From assembly GCF_022965805.1 (NCBI RefSeq), contig NC_133108.1:44958051-45022050 (forward strand): 64,000 nucleotides of DNA, in the 5' to 3' direction. The notes under the pieces are model-generated. The model ran no database searches and was not told the DNA's origin. It saw only the letters and a program-made list of their open reading frames with translations. Made by a program: the position numbers and the translations under genes. This document shows positions 11,382-22,326 of the stretch, one piece after another; the stretch's first letter is position 1; the number at the start of each line of letters is the position of its first letter. The DNA is from Primulina eburnea. Taxonomy: Eukaryota; Streptophyta; Magnoliopsida; Lamiales; Gesneriaceae.

Positions 11382-14300
11382 TCACATTTGGCTTCTTTTA
11401 CGCTTGCAAGAGGCAAAACCAACTTCAGTCAACTCAGATAATTGCACAAAGCGGCCAAAGATTCGGGAAAACTTCTTGACTGGTGGCGTGTATATCGGTT
11501 GAGAGTCGTTAGAAATCAAATCCACTTGGCTAAAACCTTTACAATTTGGTTCTTGTTTTGCTTCACCAAAGACTGCATCTCTGTGTGGCATCAGCTCCTT
11601 CCCCTCCGGCACATGACTCCTCATTAACTGGCATTCGCAAGCCAGTGATTAGATTTTGAATAAACAAGATTTGGCTTACTTTCAAAGAACCAAATCAAAT
11701 TGAAGTAGATGAAATAAAACCAAATAGGGTTTGACATAGGTGCAACTCAAGCACCATGTTTCACTCCGTGGTACATAAATTGTTGCAAAAGACTAAGGGG
11801 ATAATACTAATAATTGCTCCTAATTGCAACTCACTGGTCTTGACTTTTGATGTCAACTATATAGGATCAAAAGCTTGTCCTAGCATAAAAAAGCTACAAT
11901 TGATAGCGTGGAACCCAAATATAAACTACACAAACAAAAGGACAATTGTTGCCTGCCAATATATGGTTTCTTGTATCGTGTATGGATGAAATGCAATATA
12001 CCAGAATACATCTGTACGTGTGATTAGGGGTCTAGGGGTGAGCAACATTTCGGCCTAACCGATTTAACCTTTTGAACTTGTTTAATTCAAAAATCGAGTT
12101 CGATTAATTCAATAGTTTAGTTATATATTGTTTAGAAAATTTAGTTAAATCGGTTTATTCTCGTAAATTTAATAAACCACTTTTTTTTATATAAAAAACA
12201 TAATATTATTAAATCTTTTAACAAAAATTTATTAGGATATATATATTTCGAAATTGGAATTCCAATTGGAATTTGTTGGTCAGAAAACTGAATATCACAA
12301 AATTCTAATAAAATTTTATATATCGAGCCACAAAAATGAAGTAAATATTGTTTTTTAACAAATATAATATTCCAAATCCATTTTTAATGGTAAAATTTTG
12401 AATTAATTAGCACTTGATTTTTAAAACAAAAATCATTCGGTTTTGATAAAAAATTCAGTCAGTTTCAACTTGTAAAAAAAAATGGGTTACTTGGATTTTG
12501 TTAAATGATCAGCCCCTATTCGCCAGGTAACATTTGCTCAAATATGAAGAAAATTTCATGACATGCTTAGTCACGTACCTTCCAATCATCAAAGTCAAAT
12601 CTGAAAATGAATTGGTGGCTAGTAACGACTCCATTCTCGATGTCTTCTGCAGAAGGACCATTTCTAGGCACTGTAATAGAAAAATCATTACTAATCCAAG
12701 AACTTATTAGAAAATATGAACCAAAATATTTCCATAAGAACGTCAACAACAGGTATACTTGCTATTTGAGATCCATTTTCATCTACATCTATGTGTACTC
12801 TTCCATCTTTAACCAAGAAAGACAGTGCAAATAAATTCTCAACTGTCTGAGCAAAAGAATTTTGGTTGAACATCAGATTTTCCACTTTAGTTTTCTTCTC
12901 CTTCTTTAACAAATCAAACATTGTGAGCATGTTTCTGTCAGTGTCCGTGATCACTTCAGCAACTTTTTCGAGCTGTGATTTGAACAAATTGTGGACAAAA
13001 TCATTGAACAAGTACATGGAAAGACATCAAATTTAATGATCAAATGAAACTCGAGTTCACCACGTTTTAACAGCATAGACATGATAAAAGAAATATCAAT
13101 GCTTAATGTTTGGTTAGAAAGTAATCTGAATAGCAAGAGTAGCATAAATAAATGCAAGGAAAATTCTCTATAAATATCATGAAGCAGCAACTTTAATACA
13201 CAAGCATGCTAATAATAAGGATTCTTTGCAAATTTTTAAAAACAAAGATTACGGCACTTGCAGGATAGAAGTTCACAATATGCTACTAGTAAATTAATTA
13301 CTAAAACTCGGTTTTTCCATTCTACCTCTTCTGGTCGAGATTTCCCTTTTGTTCTTGAACGTTTTGCACGAACAGTCAACTTCCGTTGCTTAAGCTCATT
13401 TTTCATAGGTCCAATCCTGAATGAACAATACAAAAAAATCAATAAATTCTGCCATATTAACATGCACATTCACCAGCACAAAAATGAAAATTTGAGGCGA
13501 AATAGAGTTGTGTAGGTTTAAAACACTCACATTGTCATGCAACTATGTCCATTCATGAAAATGGATGAAACAAGATCACCAATGTTCTTCCACAAAATTA
13601 TTGGTTCAGCTCCTGCAATTCCCTTGATACTTTTTCGCCGCCCAAATTCTCTTATCAAACAGGATAAAAATTCAGCAGGGGTAACGCCTCCACTGGCTAG
13701 TATGCATCTTAACTGAGGCACCAAAGAGCTTGTCAGGCCTAGCAAAGTCTCTGCGTCTGCAACTTGCTCCCTCGGCTTGCTGACTGAAATTTTCACACAT
13801 TTAAGGATTTAAAAAATATTTAGAAAAGTTTAAACGAAAAAATTGTGCAAAAACTGTGCAAACGTTTAATATCTTGTTACCTTAATATCCTATACGTGTT
13901 GAAGAAATTGACTTTTCATAGATTCAACGATGATAAATGGTTTTACATGAAGAAAAAGCAGGGGTATGATCAACTATTATTTTTAAAAAATGACTTTCTG
14001 CAATGTATTTTCAATACATTTGTGAGATATGATTGATCAAGTTCATTTTCCTAAATACGGTAGAAAAATATAACTCGTGTACCCTGATTCTTTATAAATC
14101 TTTCACTAAAAATATAACACACCCAAACACAAAAAACTAATTCTGAGAGCGATATTCATGTGATTCAAGAATCAACATCTAATCGTGTAAAAATTCCGCA
14201 GCAGCATTCTGCAAGACTAACAGATTAAAGGTCTTAATATGATAATATCTTTTACAAACACTGAATTTCACACAACAAGAATCTCTGCTTCCAAAACATG

Positions 14301-14725
14301 CACAAGAAGTGCGAGAGAACATAAAAAGTACCATGTTGATGAATGGTTTCCACTTCGTTCATGATGACCATAAACTTATCCGAATAAACATGTGCTATTT
14401 CGTCTTTTTCTTCTGCAAAGGCACAAAAATACAATTAAGAGAAAGGAGAAACCTCAAAGCTCAAGAAAAACACTATCAACCGTAAAAAGAAAAAAAGAAA
14501 GCCCACATCGTCCCGTTGATGCCGCTTGCTATTTCAAAAGAACCAATACAAAGCAAAATACTCAAGGGAGGCCATTTACAAACGACAAAAACACCAAATA
14601 TCCATACCATTGATGCGGTTCTCTATTTCACGGTAATAGGAACGAATAGTACTTCTGCTCTTTGATAGAATATCTTCCTCCTGAGTCAACTCCTCCATAT
14701 TTAACTTCACTTCCATAGCACACAT
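11382..14725 (-). CDS. NSE4A: Non-SMC element 4 (Nse4 kleisin of the SMC5/6 complex)
   Basis: Nuclear kleisin that bridges the SMC5 and SMC6 heads and acts in DNA repair and chromosome maintenance. Coding exons on the minus strand: 14725-14608, 14412-14332, 13783-13531, 13416-13326, 12972-12759, 12670-12579 and 11627-11382. They sum to 1095 nt (364 residues). The N-terminal part carries the kleisin helix region (RSTIRSYYREIENRINE followed by DKFMVIMNEVETIHQ). The C-terminal winged-helix part shows NSFAQTVENLFALSFLVKDG and the hallmark HQFIFRFDFDDWK. Start codons at 14716 and 14698 are in frame downstream; the most upstream, 14725, was chosen. The 0.95-kb last intron contains a repeat-like stretch (12020-12520). 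The A/B paralogue assignment is uncertain. Confidence 0.9.
12020..12520. repeat. Repeat-like insertion in the last NSE4 intron
   Basis: The stretch starts near GGGGTGAGCAACATTTCGG and is rich in ACCGATTTAACC / AATCGGTTTATT / ATTCGGTTTTG motifs. These recur in dispersed plant hAT-like or MITE sequences as I know them. It contains no open frame. Ends and target duplication were not resolved. Confidence 0.35.
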
Positions 14726-15112
14726 TCCTTCCTCATTCACAGTGTGTGTACGTGTGTGTGCCTTTTTATTTTCCTGAGAATTTCAAAAGTTTTATGGAAA
14801 AATTTCATCCTTTATACGGTGATTCGAAGAGCCCATTTTCATTTTGATATTCATCGGGTAAGTGGGAGGGAAATCATTATATTGTGGGGCATTTTTTTTA
14901 ACTCCGTCTAACTATTTTTTTCTTTGTATTTAAAATAGAGTTGAGAAGGTATTTTTTTTAAAAAAAATATTTGACTAAGAAAAGTCTCAAGGATGGTGTC
15001 ATGGAAGAGTCAATCTTGTTTTAAAAATGAAATCTTTATATTCAGAAGCTTCCTGGGCCCATTTTTTTTCGATTGATCGCCCCATTGTTGTTTGCAAAGC
15101 CCAACAACAGAT
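14726..15112. promoter_or_regulatory. Upstream gap between NSE4 and the LIP2-like relic
   Basis: Roughly 390 bp separating the minus-strand NSE4 start from the plus-strand octanoyltransferase relic. It should contain the NSE4 promoter. There is a TGTGTGTACGTGTGTGTG tract at 14741-14760 and a T-rich stretch at 14900-14970, but no clear TATA element. Confidence 0.35.
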
Positions 15113-15755
15113 TTCTTCAGTGAAGAAAGCCTTCAGTTTATCCTCAACAGTAGTTTTCAGGAATAGTGACCTCCAACCAAAAAAAGATTGACACTCTCGG
15201 GAAAAAGGCGAACTGATCACAACATATTGGTTTCCGAGTCTGAACTGAAAGCCATGGGTACAGACCTTCACTATACACAACGTGGAGGTGATGTCACATT
15301 CCACGGTCCTCACCAGGTCATTTTATATCCAATTATCTCATTGACAGATATCGGCTTAGGGGCAAGACAGTACGTGGAAAAGCTCGAAACAACAATGATT
15401 CAGTTAGCGTCTGTACACGGTGTCGAAGCTCGTGCTGGACAAAAAGGTGAAACGGGAGTGTGGGTTGGAGGGAGAAATATTGGGGCGATCGGAGTACGTA
15501 TATGTTCTAGGATTACATCTCATGGGTTGGCATTCAACATCAATCCTGACATGCATGAACTACTTCAAGCACATTGTGCCATGTGGGCTTGAAGATAAAG
15601 AAGTCACTTCTTTGCAAAACGAAGTAAAACAGGTACTTCCTCCCGATGACGTAATTCATGAGCAGTTGATTTCTTGTTTTGTAAGCACATTTGGATACAC
15701 TGATATTATTTGGAAAGATGGTTCGTCTGTAGTTTCATTTGATCAAGAAAGTTGA
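15113..15755 (+). pseudogene. Broken lipoyl(octanoyl) transferase (mitochondrial LIP2-like)
   Basis: LipB/LIP2 enzymes move octanoyl from ACP to lipoate-dependent proteins. Frame 15188-15592 reads GKRRTDHNILVSESELKAMG, HYTQRGGDVTFHGPHQ and LGARQYVEKLE, clearly a LIP2 core. Three defects are visible. (1) After AFNINPDM the frame shifts; the true continuation (NYFKHIVPCGLEDKEVTS, to the stop at 15755) is in another frame because CATG is duplicated at 15550-15557. (2) The catalytic Lys of the family's K-I-[GA]-[AS]-[IL]-G motif is Asn here (codon 15476-15478). (3) The N-terminal third is not recognisable; only a degraded DLQPKKRLTLSGKRR joint precedes the core. The coding part is uninterrupted by introns. 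Most likely a pseudogene, unless the assembly is wrong at the frameshift. Confidence 0.85.
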
Positions 15756-16557
15756 ATATTCAAATTATCATAGATCTTTACACTCTGTTCTCGACTTCTT
15801 GTATTTGGTTATTTTATGTATACAGCTCACATTCCTTTCTTTACACATTCAATTTGAATATGCAATTGCTCGTACTTAAATGTAATCATTCAGGCACATA
15901 TGCATTATATCTTATCTAGCTCGAACTTGGTACCTAAATATTTGAAAGCCTTGTTTGATTCTTTTGAACTGAAGGGATTAAATAGATTACTGATACCAAA
16001 TGGAGTTCACTCGATTAAGTGAGCGAGATTAGACATGGACATAGGTGTTCTCGGTTGCAAATTGCAATGAAAGGAGATAATTAACTTTTAATTAGTCTTC
16101 AATCAATCTATTCAAGTCGATTATAAGAATATATGTTTTGGGTTTGAGTTTAACGCGTGTAAAAAAGACATAATTCAAGATTATTTATTTTCATGCGAAC
16201 ATTTAATAATAATAATAAGGTGACTAATGTGACTTCCCTCGTGATCAAGCTACTTGACACATGTTCTTGATTATTTAAAGATTGGCTAGCACATTGGTAA
16301 CGGTAGCCAAATCAGTATCACATCTTACAAGTTTCTTAATGACGAGTCAGATTCACATTTTTGACTCAGTTGATTCAATCTTGTCTTGAATCTGAACTTT
16401 AATTTATTGTCAATTGCTGGTTACTTTTTACACGGAAACACATGCTTTGTCAGACTTAAGCACGAGGCTACAGCCAAGAAGTCACACTTGAACTTCTTTT
16501 TATGAGCAATACCAATGATGACATTCCTTGCTTCTTCATTTCTTTCAAACCATAGCT
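15756..16557. other. Intergenic region, no gene recognised
   Basis: AT-rich sequence with no similarity-bearing frame. It begins with the former 3' UTR of the octanoyltransferase relic, whose first 100 bp recur near 27.5 kb. Confidence 0.45.
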
Positions 16558-16857
16558 ATGAAAAACATCATTAATCAAAGAACAACTTTTGTTCTTCTTT
16601 ATGTACTTGTAACGTTTCTGCAATTACACCCACGCCCTTGTTTTGCAAAACATTTGTCCCATGGAGTTGAGAATTTATTGCCCTCTGGAGGAAGAATCCA
16701 TTCAAGAAAATTGGTGGGTTCTGTTAATTCCCTTTCTCTGAGTGAAGGGAAGTTGAGTGGAGCAATGGTAGAGCCTGAGAAAGCTGTGGAAAATGGGTTA
16801 AGGCAAAAGCCTCCGAGTTCTTCAAATCCAACGCAGAATAATCGAGGTCTTCCTTGA
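16558..16857 (+). CDS. Putative small secreted peptide precursor
   Basis: Single-exon frame of 99 residues from ATG 16558. Residues 1-30 look like a signal peptide: MKNI..RTTFVLLYVLVTFLQLHP, then FAK as a possible cleavage site. The rest is hydrophilic with SGGRIHSRKLVG in the middle and a Pro/Ser/Asn-rich tail, KPPSSSNPTQNNRGLP. This layout is typical of plant peptide-hormone precursors. The tail does not match the CLE, CEP, IDA, RGF, PSY or CIF motifs I know, so no family is assigned. No intron is needed. It could be a chance frame. It lies between the LIP2 relic and the retrotransposon. Confidence 0.45.
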   Translation: MKNIINQRTTFVLLYVLVTFLQLHPRPCFAKHLSHGVENLLPSGGRIHSRKLVGSVNSLSLSEGKLSGAMVEPEKAVENGLRQKPPSSSNPTQNNRGLP

Positions 16858-17672
16858 ATTGTCCATTTCGGATGAAACACTTTTGAAATTTTACGTAAAA
16901 TTTTTCTGAAATTTGTAAGTTTCATCTCTTTCATCCTTCTCATTGAATTTTGTAATCTTGTAGGTCTGCAATGCTTAATTTCCATACGTAAAATTAGCAG
17001 AAAGAGAGATCAAATGAATGTACTTCTCTTTCCATAATTTTTGCCGTGGATTTCTTCCTCGATGCATTAGAATAGTTTGTTTATGAGAAGTTATTATTTA
17101 CCAATAGAGTAGTGATCTCCTCTTCTTTGAATGGCATTTCTCTTGTTTTCTTACTTAGCAATGCAACAATTCTCTGGATCTATATATGTACTAACAATCC
17201 AGAATTTGATCTCATTCTTTAACTTACAAAATTTCTTTAACTAAAGAATCAATGTCCAAAACAATTTGATAACAATTCTACATAGTTTGATTTCACTTTA
17301 AGATGAATTCATAATTTGTAAAGGAAACAGTTTATTAATTTTGTAAGCACAATCGCCTCATATAAATATTATTCTCAATTATATATTTTTTTTCCGATAA
17401 AAATAAAAGAAATAATGTAACTCCAGATACAAGATGGAAAAATCCTAAGAATTTTTCAAAATTGGCAAGAATTTCATTGAAGAAATAATAACGATGGATT
17501 GAGATATTTGAGTTTATAAACTAGCACCAAAAACTGTAAATATCCTTCTCCTCCTGGATTTTACAAGGCAAATGGTTGGGAACTAATTTAGAAATTCGAA
17601 GCAACATGAAATATTTTAATATATTTTGAAAAAAAATTTACATTTTAAAATAATTATGTTTGATCACACCAT
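16858..17672. other. Gap before the Copia element
   Basis: AT-rich DNA containing the possible 3' UTR of the small peptide gene. No gene or element ends are seen until the LTR at 17673; its target-site copy ACCAT occupies 17668-17672. Confidence 0.5.
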
Positions 17673-19664
17673 TGTTAGAGTAGATGCCCTGCAAGCCAAC
17701 GGTTGGCTAGGGATTTTATTGACTCATTGTAATAAACAATCTTTATTTTAATATAATTTAACTTTTAATGGTTTCGTAACACTTTATCTGTATACCCATG
17801 CAAGCAGCATAGATAAAGTCCTTGATTATGCTTTAATACAAATGAATCGTAATTCGATGTTGAAACTCATTTGTAAACACTGCATATTCTAAATTCGTTC
17901 CTAGTCGATTCAGCCGCCTAAAACATGGATAAAGGTCGCTTGAGCTCGAGACTAGCATCTGTGATGTTGTGTACAGCGTTTCTTGGTAAGGGCATAGAGA
18001 TGTCCAAACATACAGATGGGTAGTCATATGATGATTATACCGAACAACCCTCCCTCGGACTTTCCAAGTGGTTATCACTCATCGAGAGGATAAGTCCGTG
18101 GTTATGATTGTACACCATTAGTCCTTACGACCCGGGACAACACTGAGGCTCTATATGCTAGGGCTGTGCTTTGACTCGTTTACCGGCTCCAGGAGAGTCA
18201 TCAGGTGGCGAGGTTGGGTACAGTTGCGACACATATAGGAGCCAGTGCATTGTAGTCGGGGATTCACCGCTCACCTACGGGTGTGGATATCCTATGTGAT
18301 CTAATGAAATAATAGTGCATGGAATCTCTGGCCAGAGTACGAGATGTACGTTGGAGAAGGAGTTCTCCAAATAGTACACGCGATGCCACTATTATAGTTA
18401 TCACATAGTTATCGAATTAATATGCAACCCTCGATGAACCAATGGTTGCAGATTCGATCGGGATATATGAGATGAAGGGACCGTACTGTACGTTAATCAT
18501 AATCGACTGGTTCTTGCAGGCACTATCAGTGATACCTAGGGGATCATGGGGCGATGCTACTAGACGCTCTTACAATGATCCGATGGATGCAATCAGAAAT
18601 GAGTTCTGACATTCTTGATCAAAGTGTTGATGAAAAGAATGGGGCTAACTAGGGTAAGCCCGAATAAAGGATTATGTCCTGAATCACAAAGAGTTGTGAA
18701 CCCACGGCTAGCTGTATCCCTGAACCATTGAGGGTCACACAAGCACTGGATCGTTTGTTCCCGTTGAGAGAATAAATTCAAGGAGTTGAATTTATATTAT
18801 ATAGTAAATTCAAGGAGTTGAATTTATGATAATTAAATTTTGAGAGAATAAATTCAAGGAGTTGAATTTATAAAATTTGAGAATTTAATTTATTAAACTC
18901 AAATGTTGGGTTTATTAAATATTAAATTTTGGAGGTGATAAAAAAAAAATTCAAAGAGTTGAATTTATAATTTAAATAATAAATTCAAATGTTGAATTTA
19001 TAATGTATTTAATTTATTAACCTCAAGAGTTGAGTTGATTAATTAATAAATTAAATATGGTGGGTAATATGTTTAATGGGCTTGTAGGAGTACAAGTCCA
19101 ACATAATAAATAATTAAAGTTTTAATGGGCTATGATTAAATTAATTAAACTAGTTGGACTAGTCCAATTAATTAAATCAAGTTCATTAATGTTAATTATA
19201 TAATTAGGGTTTAATTAATTATAAATAATACATTGAAAGTCAAACCCTAAATACCTACCACCCAAAACAAACGTGTGCCTCCATCCAAATATTGAAAAAA
19301 CTCGGCCTCCTTGTTTTGTTTTCAAAGGTTGAGCCATCTCTCAATTAATTTTCTCTTCTACGCAAAATATCTTCCATATTTTCTAGTGCAAATTGGAAGA
19401 GGTATAGATCATCCAGTCGTGGACCTAATTAGAAGGAAAGAAAAGAATCTCTTGAAGAAAGTTCGTAGGGATTCATCAAGAGCTAATCTGTTTATACCGG
19501 AGTAGTTGGAGCCACGTGATTAATTCACAAAGGTATAAATTTCTAAACATCCTATGAATGTTTTTCTTAAAATCATACGAGCGTCCAAACACATCTTGAA
19601 TGTCAAGATCTAAAATTTTAAAACTTCCGCTGCGTTTGGGCGTGTAGAAAACCAGGATCCAACA
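17673..19664 (+). repeat. Left LTR of the Copia element
   Basis: 1992 bp, TGTTAGAGTAGATGCC...GATCCAACA. It contains a run of palindromic AAATTCAAGGAGTTGAATTT units (about 18775-19010) and a TATA-like TATAAATA at 19220-19227 that could drive element transcription. A frame at 19311-19505 is repeated identically in the right LTR and is not a gene. Confidence 0.95.
18772..19012. repeat. Palindromic AATTCAAGGAGTTGAATT array in LTR
   Basis: About five copies of AAATTCAAnGAGTTGAATTTAT, each an imperfect dyad, spaced irregularly within 240 bp. The same array is at 26114-26354 in the right LTR. Such arrays in LTR U3 regions can act as enhancer repeats, but this is inference. Confidence 0.75.
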
Positions 19665-19678
19665 GTGGTATCAGAGCC
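19665..19678 (+). other. Primer-binding site (tRNA-iMet type)
   Basis: TGGTATCAGAGCC, one base after the left LTR end, is complementary to the 3' end of initiator tRNA-Met, the usual minus-strand primer of plant Copia elements. Confidence 0.9.
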
Positions 19679-19819
19679 AGGTTTTCTGAATCGTATGATT
19701 TAAATTATATTGAATAATTTATTTCTAACCACACAAGAAAATTTTCAGAAAATTGATGCACCATAAAATTATTTTTTTTTCCAGATTTTTGAAATTAAAA
19801 AAAAAAAAAAAAAATTATC

Positions 19820-20045
19820 TGCCCGGAACTGTTCCGGGCAGTCCGTGCGCGCAGCGCCGCGCACGGCAGCGCGCAGCGGGCGCGCAGGCGCCGGTCGCCT
19901 GCGCGCAGCGCGCTAGCGCAGGCGTCCGACGCCTGCGCGCACCTTGCAAGCGCAGGCGTCGGACTCCTGCGCGCGGCGTCGGGGCGCCTGTGCGCGTTCT
20001 GCGCGCACAGGGCTGTCGCCGCTGCCCGAAACGTTCGGGCAGCGG
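19820..20045. repeat. GC-rich hairpin array in the retroelement leader
   Basis: A sharply GC-rich island in AT-rich surroundings. Strong inverted repeats lie at 19820-19839 (GCCCGGAAC/GTTCCGGGC), 19881-19905 (CGCGCAGGCG/CGCCTGCGCG, loop 5), 19916-19938 (GCGCAGGCGT/ACGCCTGCGC, loop 3), 19950-19972 (GCGCAGG/CCTGCGC) and 20021-20043 (GCTGCCCGAA/TTCGGGCAGC). The middle three repeat at about 34-bp spacing. It sits between the primer-binding site and gag; a packaging, dimerisation or regulatory RNA role is inference. Confidence 0.8.
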
Positions 20046-21081
20046 GGCGGGCGGCGCGGGCGGCTGTCCGGGAGTGTCTCGGGAACCGCGCTGAATAATG
20101 GGCTTGAATTGTTTGGGCCTAGGGTGCGATTTTCTGAATTTTCAAAATTATGGAGAAAATTGATATTTTTGAAATTGATTCAATTTTTTATTTTGGAAAA
20201 TTAATTTTTGAAAAATTAATAATTTTCTTGTAAAATAAATAATTAGAATATGATTTTAATTATTTATGGTAAAATGAGTTTTACAAGAAATCGATTATTA
20301 TGGATTTAATTGGAAATTAAATAAAGGAGTTTATTTAATTTATTAAATTCTTTAATAATTGTGGTGGTTAGTAATATAATTATTAGATATATGATTTATC
20401 AATTAATTAAATTGTTTAATTAAATTGATGTTAATATTTGATATTAAATGCATGAAGGATGATCGAGAGCCTTGACCAATGTGTTAGGTGTATGTTAGGA
20501 TATTTTACTGTTTTATTCGTTTTTTTAATATTTGATATTATTAAAGTGGGCCTGGTTTATGGCCCGTTCCCACCCCATGAGATGTATCCCTTATGTGCCA
20601 TGGCTATTTAAATGTAATATTAGAAATAGTGGGAGATCAAGACTGGAAGATGGTGGGCCCGATGATCAAGACGAAGACATGTAAAATATTGGAAGCTCTT
20701 GTAATAGTTGCATTTGCATCCCTGCATTCACCTAGGTTGGACCTGGATCCATGTATGGCTCACATGGATCTAATAGTGTTGGCGATCGATCATCCTTATT
20801 TATTGTTGAATGTCATATTATGATATATATGCGATATATAGTAGTATGCATGTATGTATATTATTAGATAATATAGTTGCATGAATCCGGCAAACATACA
20901 AACTCATGGCACACGATTTTTAAAATAAAATGATGAGACAATTTTAAAATTAAAATCCCTCATTTTGAATATGATTCAAAATTTATATCAAACCGAATAA
21001 GTAAAAATTAAAAGAGTTTAATTTTTCCTTGCCTTCCATCAACCGTGGTTGCATGTTGATCGCTACCCGCGGACAGTGTCT

Positions 21082-21365
21082 GGCTCATATTATTGGGGAG
21101 GCCTGTACGCCGGAAAGCTGTTACTTCCACCGGACATATGATGTGAATTGAGTGGAACTCCCATGACTTCGGCTCATATTATTGGGGGAACTCATGGCGA
21201 CCGTCTACTACAATTCAATATTGATGGGTTGGTTTGACACGCGAAAATAAACGACGTCATATTATTGGGTCCTTATTAAACGTGAGGCAAAACACGCGGA
21301 GGTTGCATAGGGATGCAATTGGACTCTACCTTTTAGAAATTATAATTGGCTGATATTATTCGGGA
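21082..21365. repeat. Four spaced CATATTATTGGG motifs in the leader
   Basis: GGCTCATATTATTGGGG (21082), GGCTCATATTATTGGGG (21171), CGTCATATTATTGGG (21255) and GGCTGATATTATTCGGG (21348) recur every 84-93 bp upstream of the gag remnant. They may be traces of a diverged tandem unit. Confidence 0.65.
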
Positions 21366-21587
21366 TTATAATTGGCTAATTGGACTCTACGTGCCTACTA
21401 AGGAAATACGATTTCTCTTTTTCATCAGAGGGTGGTGGAAATGTCAAAATAGTGGGAGGGAATTTATAAAATAAAAATCCATATTTTATATCTTAAAATT
21501 ATTTTAAAATAATCAGCAACCATTATTCTGTTTCCGTATCAGTATATTTTCGATTTCGTCACGTAATCAATTGTTTATTAACAAGCT

Positions 21588-22227
21588 AACCGAATCTAAT
21601 TTTCAAGACTGGTTGGAAAATTGTTCTAAATTTGGAGAAAATAACATACACACTAATGTCAGTCTTGTTGAACTGACAATGCATGCAAGATGGTAGGACC
21701 ATAGTATACATGCTAAAGTGTAACATGCTCGCTTCTATGTCAAATGAACTGTAGGGACAGTTTGAGGAAATGTTGAATGTTGCTGACATTCGAATAAACA
21801 TGCAAGAGTTGCATGGTACATTAAACTCGTACAGTGATGCACACCATTTTAAAATCTCATGACTACATGCATGCAAGATGGGGCTCTGGCCCATGAGCGT
21901 GGTGTACATATGATTGGGCTTATTGAAAATGTGGTGGGCCTGGAATATGTGATTCCTAACGAGTTAGTTGATGACATCAATTTGTTGTCTTTCTCCTCCT
22001 CATTTGACGGGGTTATGGTGAACTTCAATTTGAATAAGATAGATGATAGCCTTGATGAGCTAGTCAATACGCTTATAATTTATGAGATCACCATAAAACA
22101 TGGAATTGTTGTTTTTCTTATGGCCCTCTCGTCAGACGAAAATGGTCCACAAGGTAAGGGAAAGAAATGTTCTGCCCCTCACAAGAAAAACAATCCCAAT
22201 AAGAAGCAAACTCTGAAAGACACTTAA
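21588..22227 (+). pseudogene. Copia gag remnant
   Basis: Traces of a Copia Gag (NFQDWLENC-like start; later PNELVDDINLLSFSSSFDGV and NFNLNKIDDSLDELVNTL, the UBN2/retrotran_gag pattern). Many in-frame stops precede the 21859-22227 open segment. A Cys-rich knuckle after it is also degraded. It cannot make a full Gag. Confidence 0.75.
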
Positions 22228-22326
22228 TAGGCCTACAAAGTCCGATAAGTTAGAACATATTTATTTCACTGCAAGAAGTCCGGACATAAGAAATTATATG
22301 TGCCAGAAATGTTCTGGAAATGATAA

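Noticed and set aside
15238..15312. Minus-strand frame opposite the octanoyltransferase relic
   Set aside because: Mirror frame of conserved LIP2 sequence; the plus strand explains it.
18593..18781. Frames repeated in both LTRs (with 25935-26123)
   Set aside because: Identical copies arise from LTR duplication; no protein family.
19753..20094. 113-residue Arg/Ala-rich open frame
   Set aside because: It lies in the GC-rich hairpin array of the retroelement leader. The composition creates open frames by chance and there is no family similarity.
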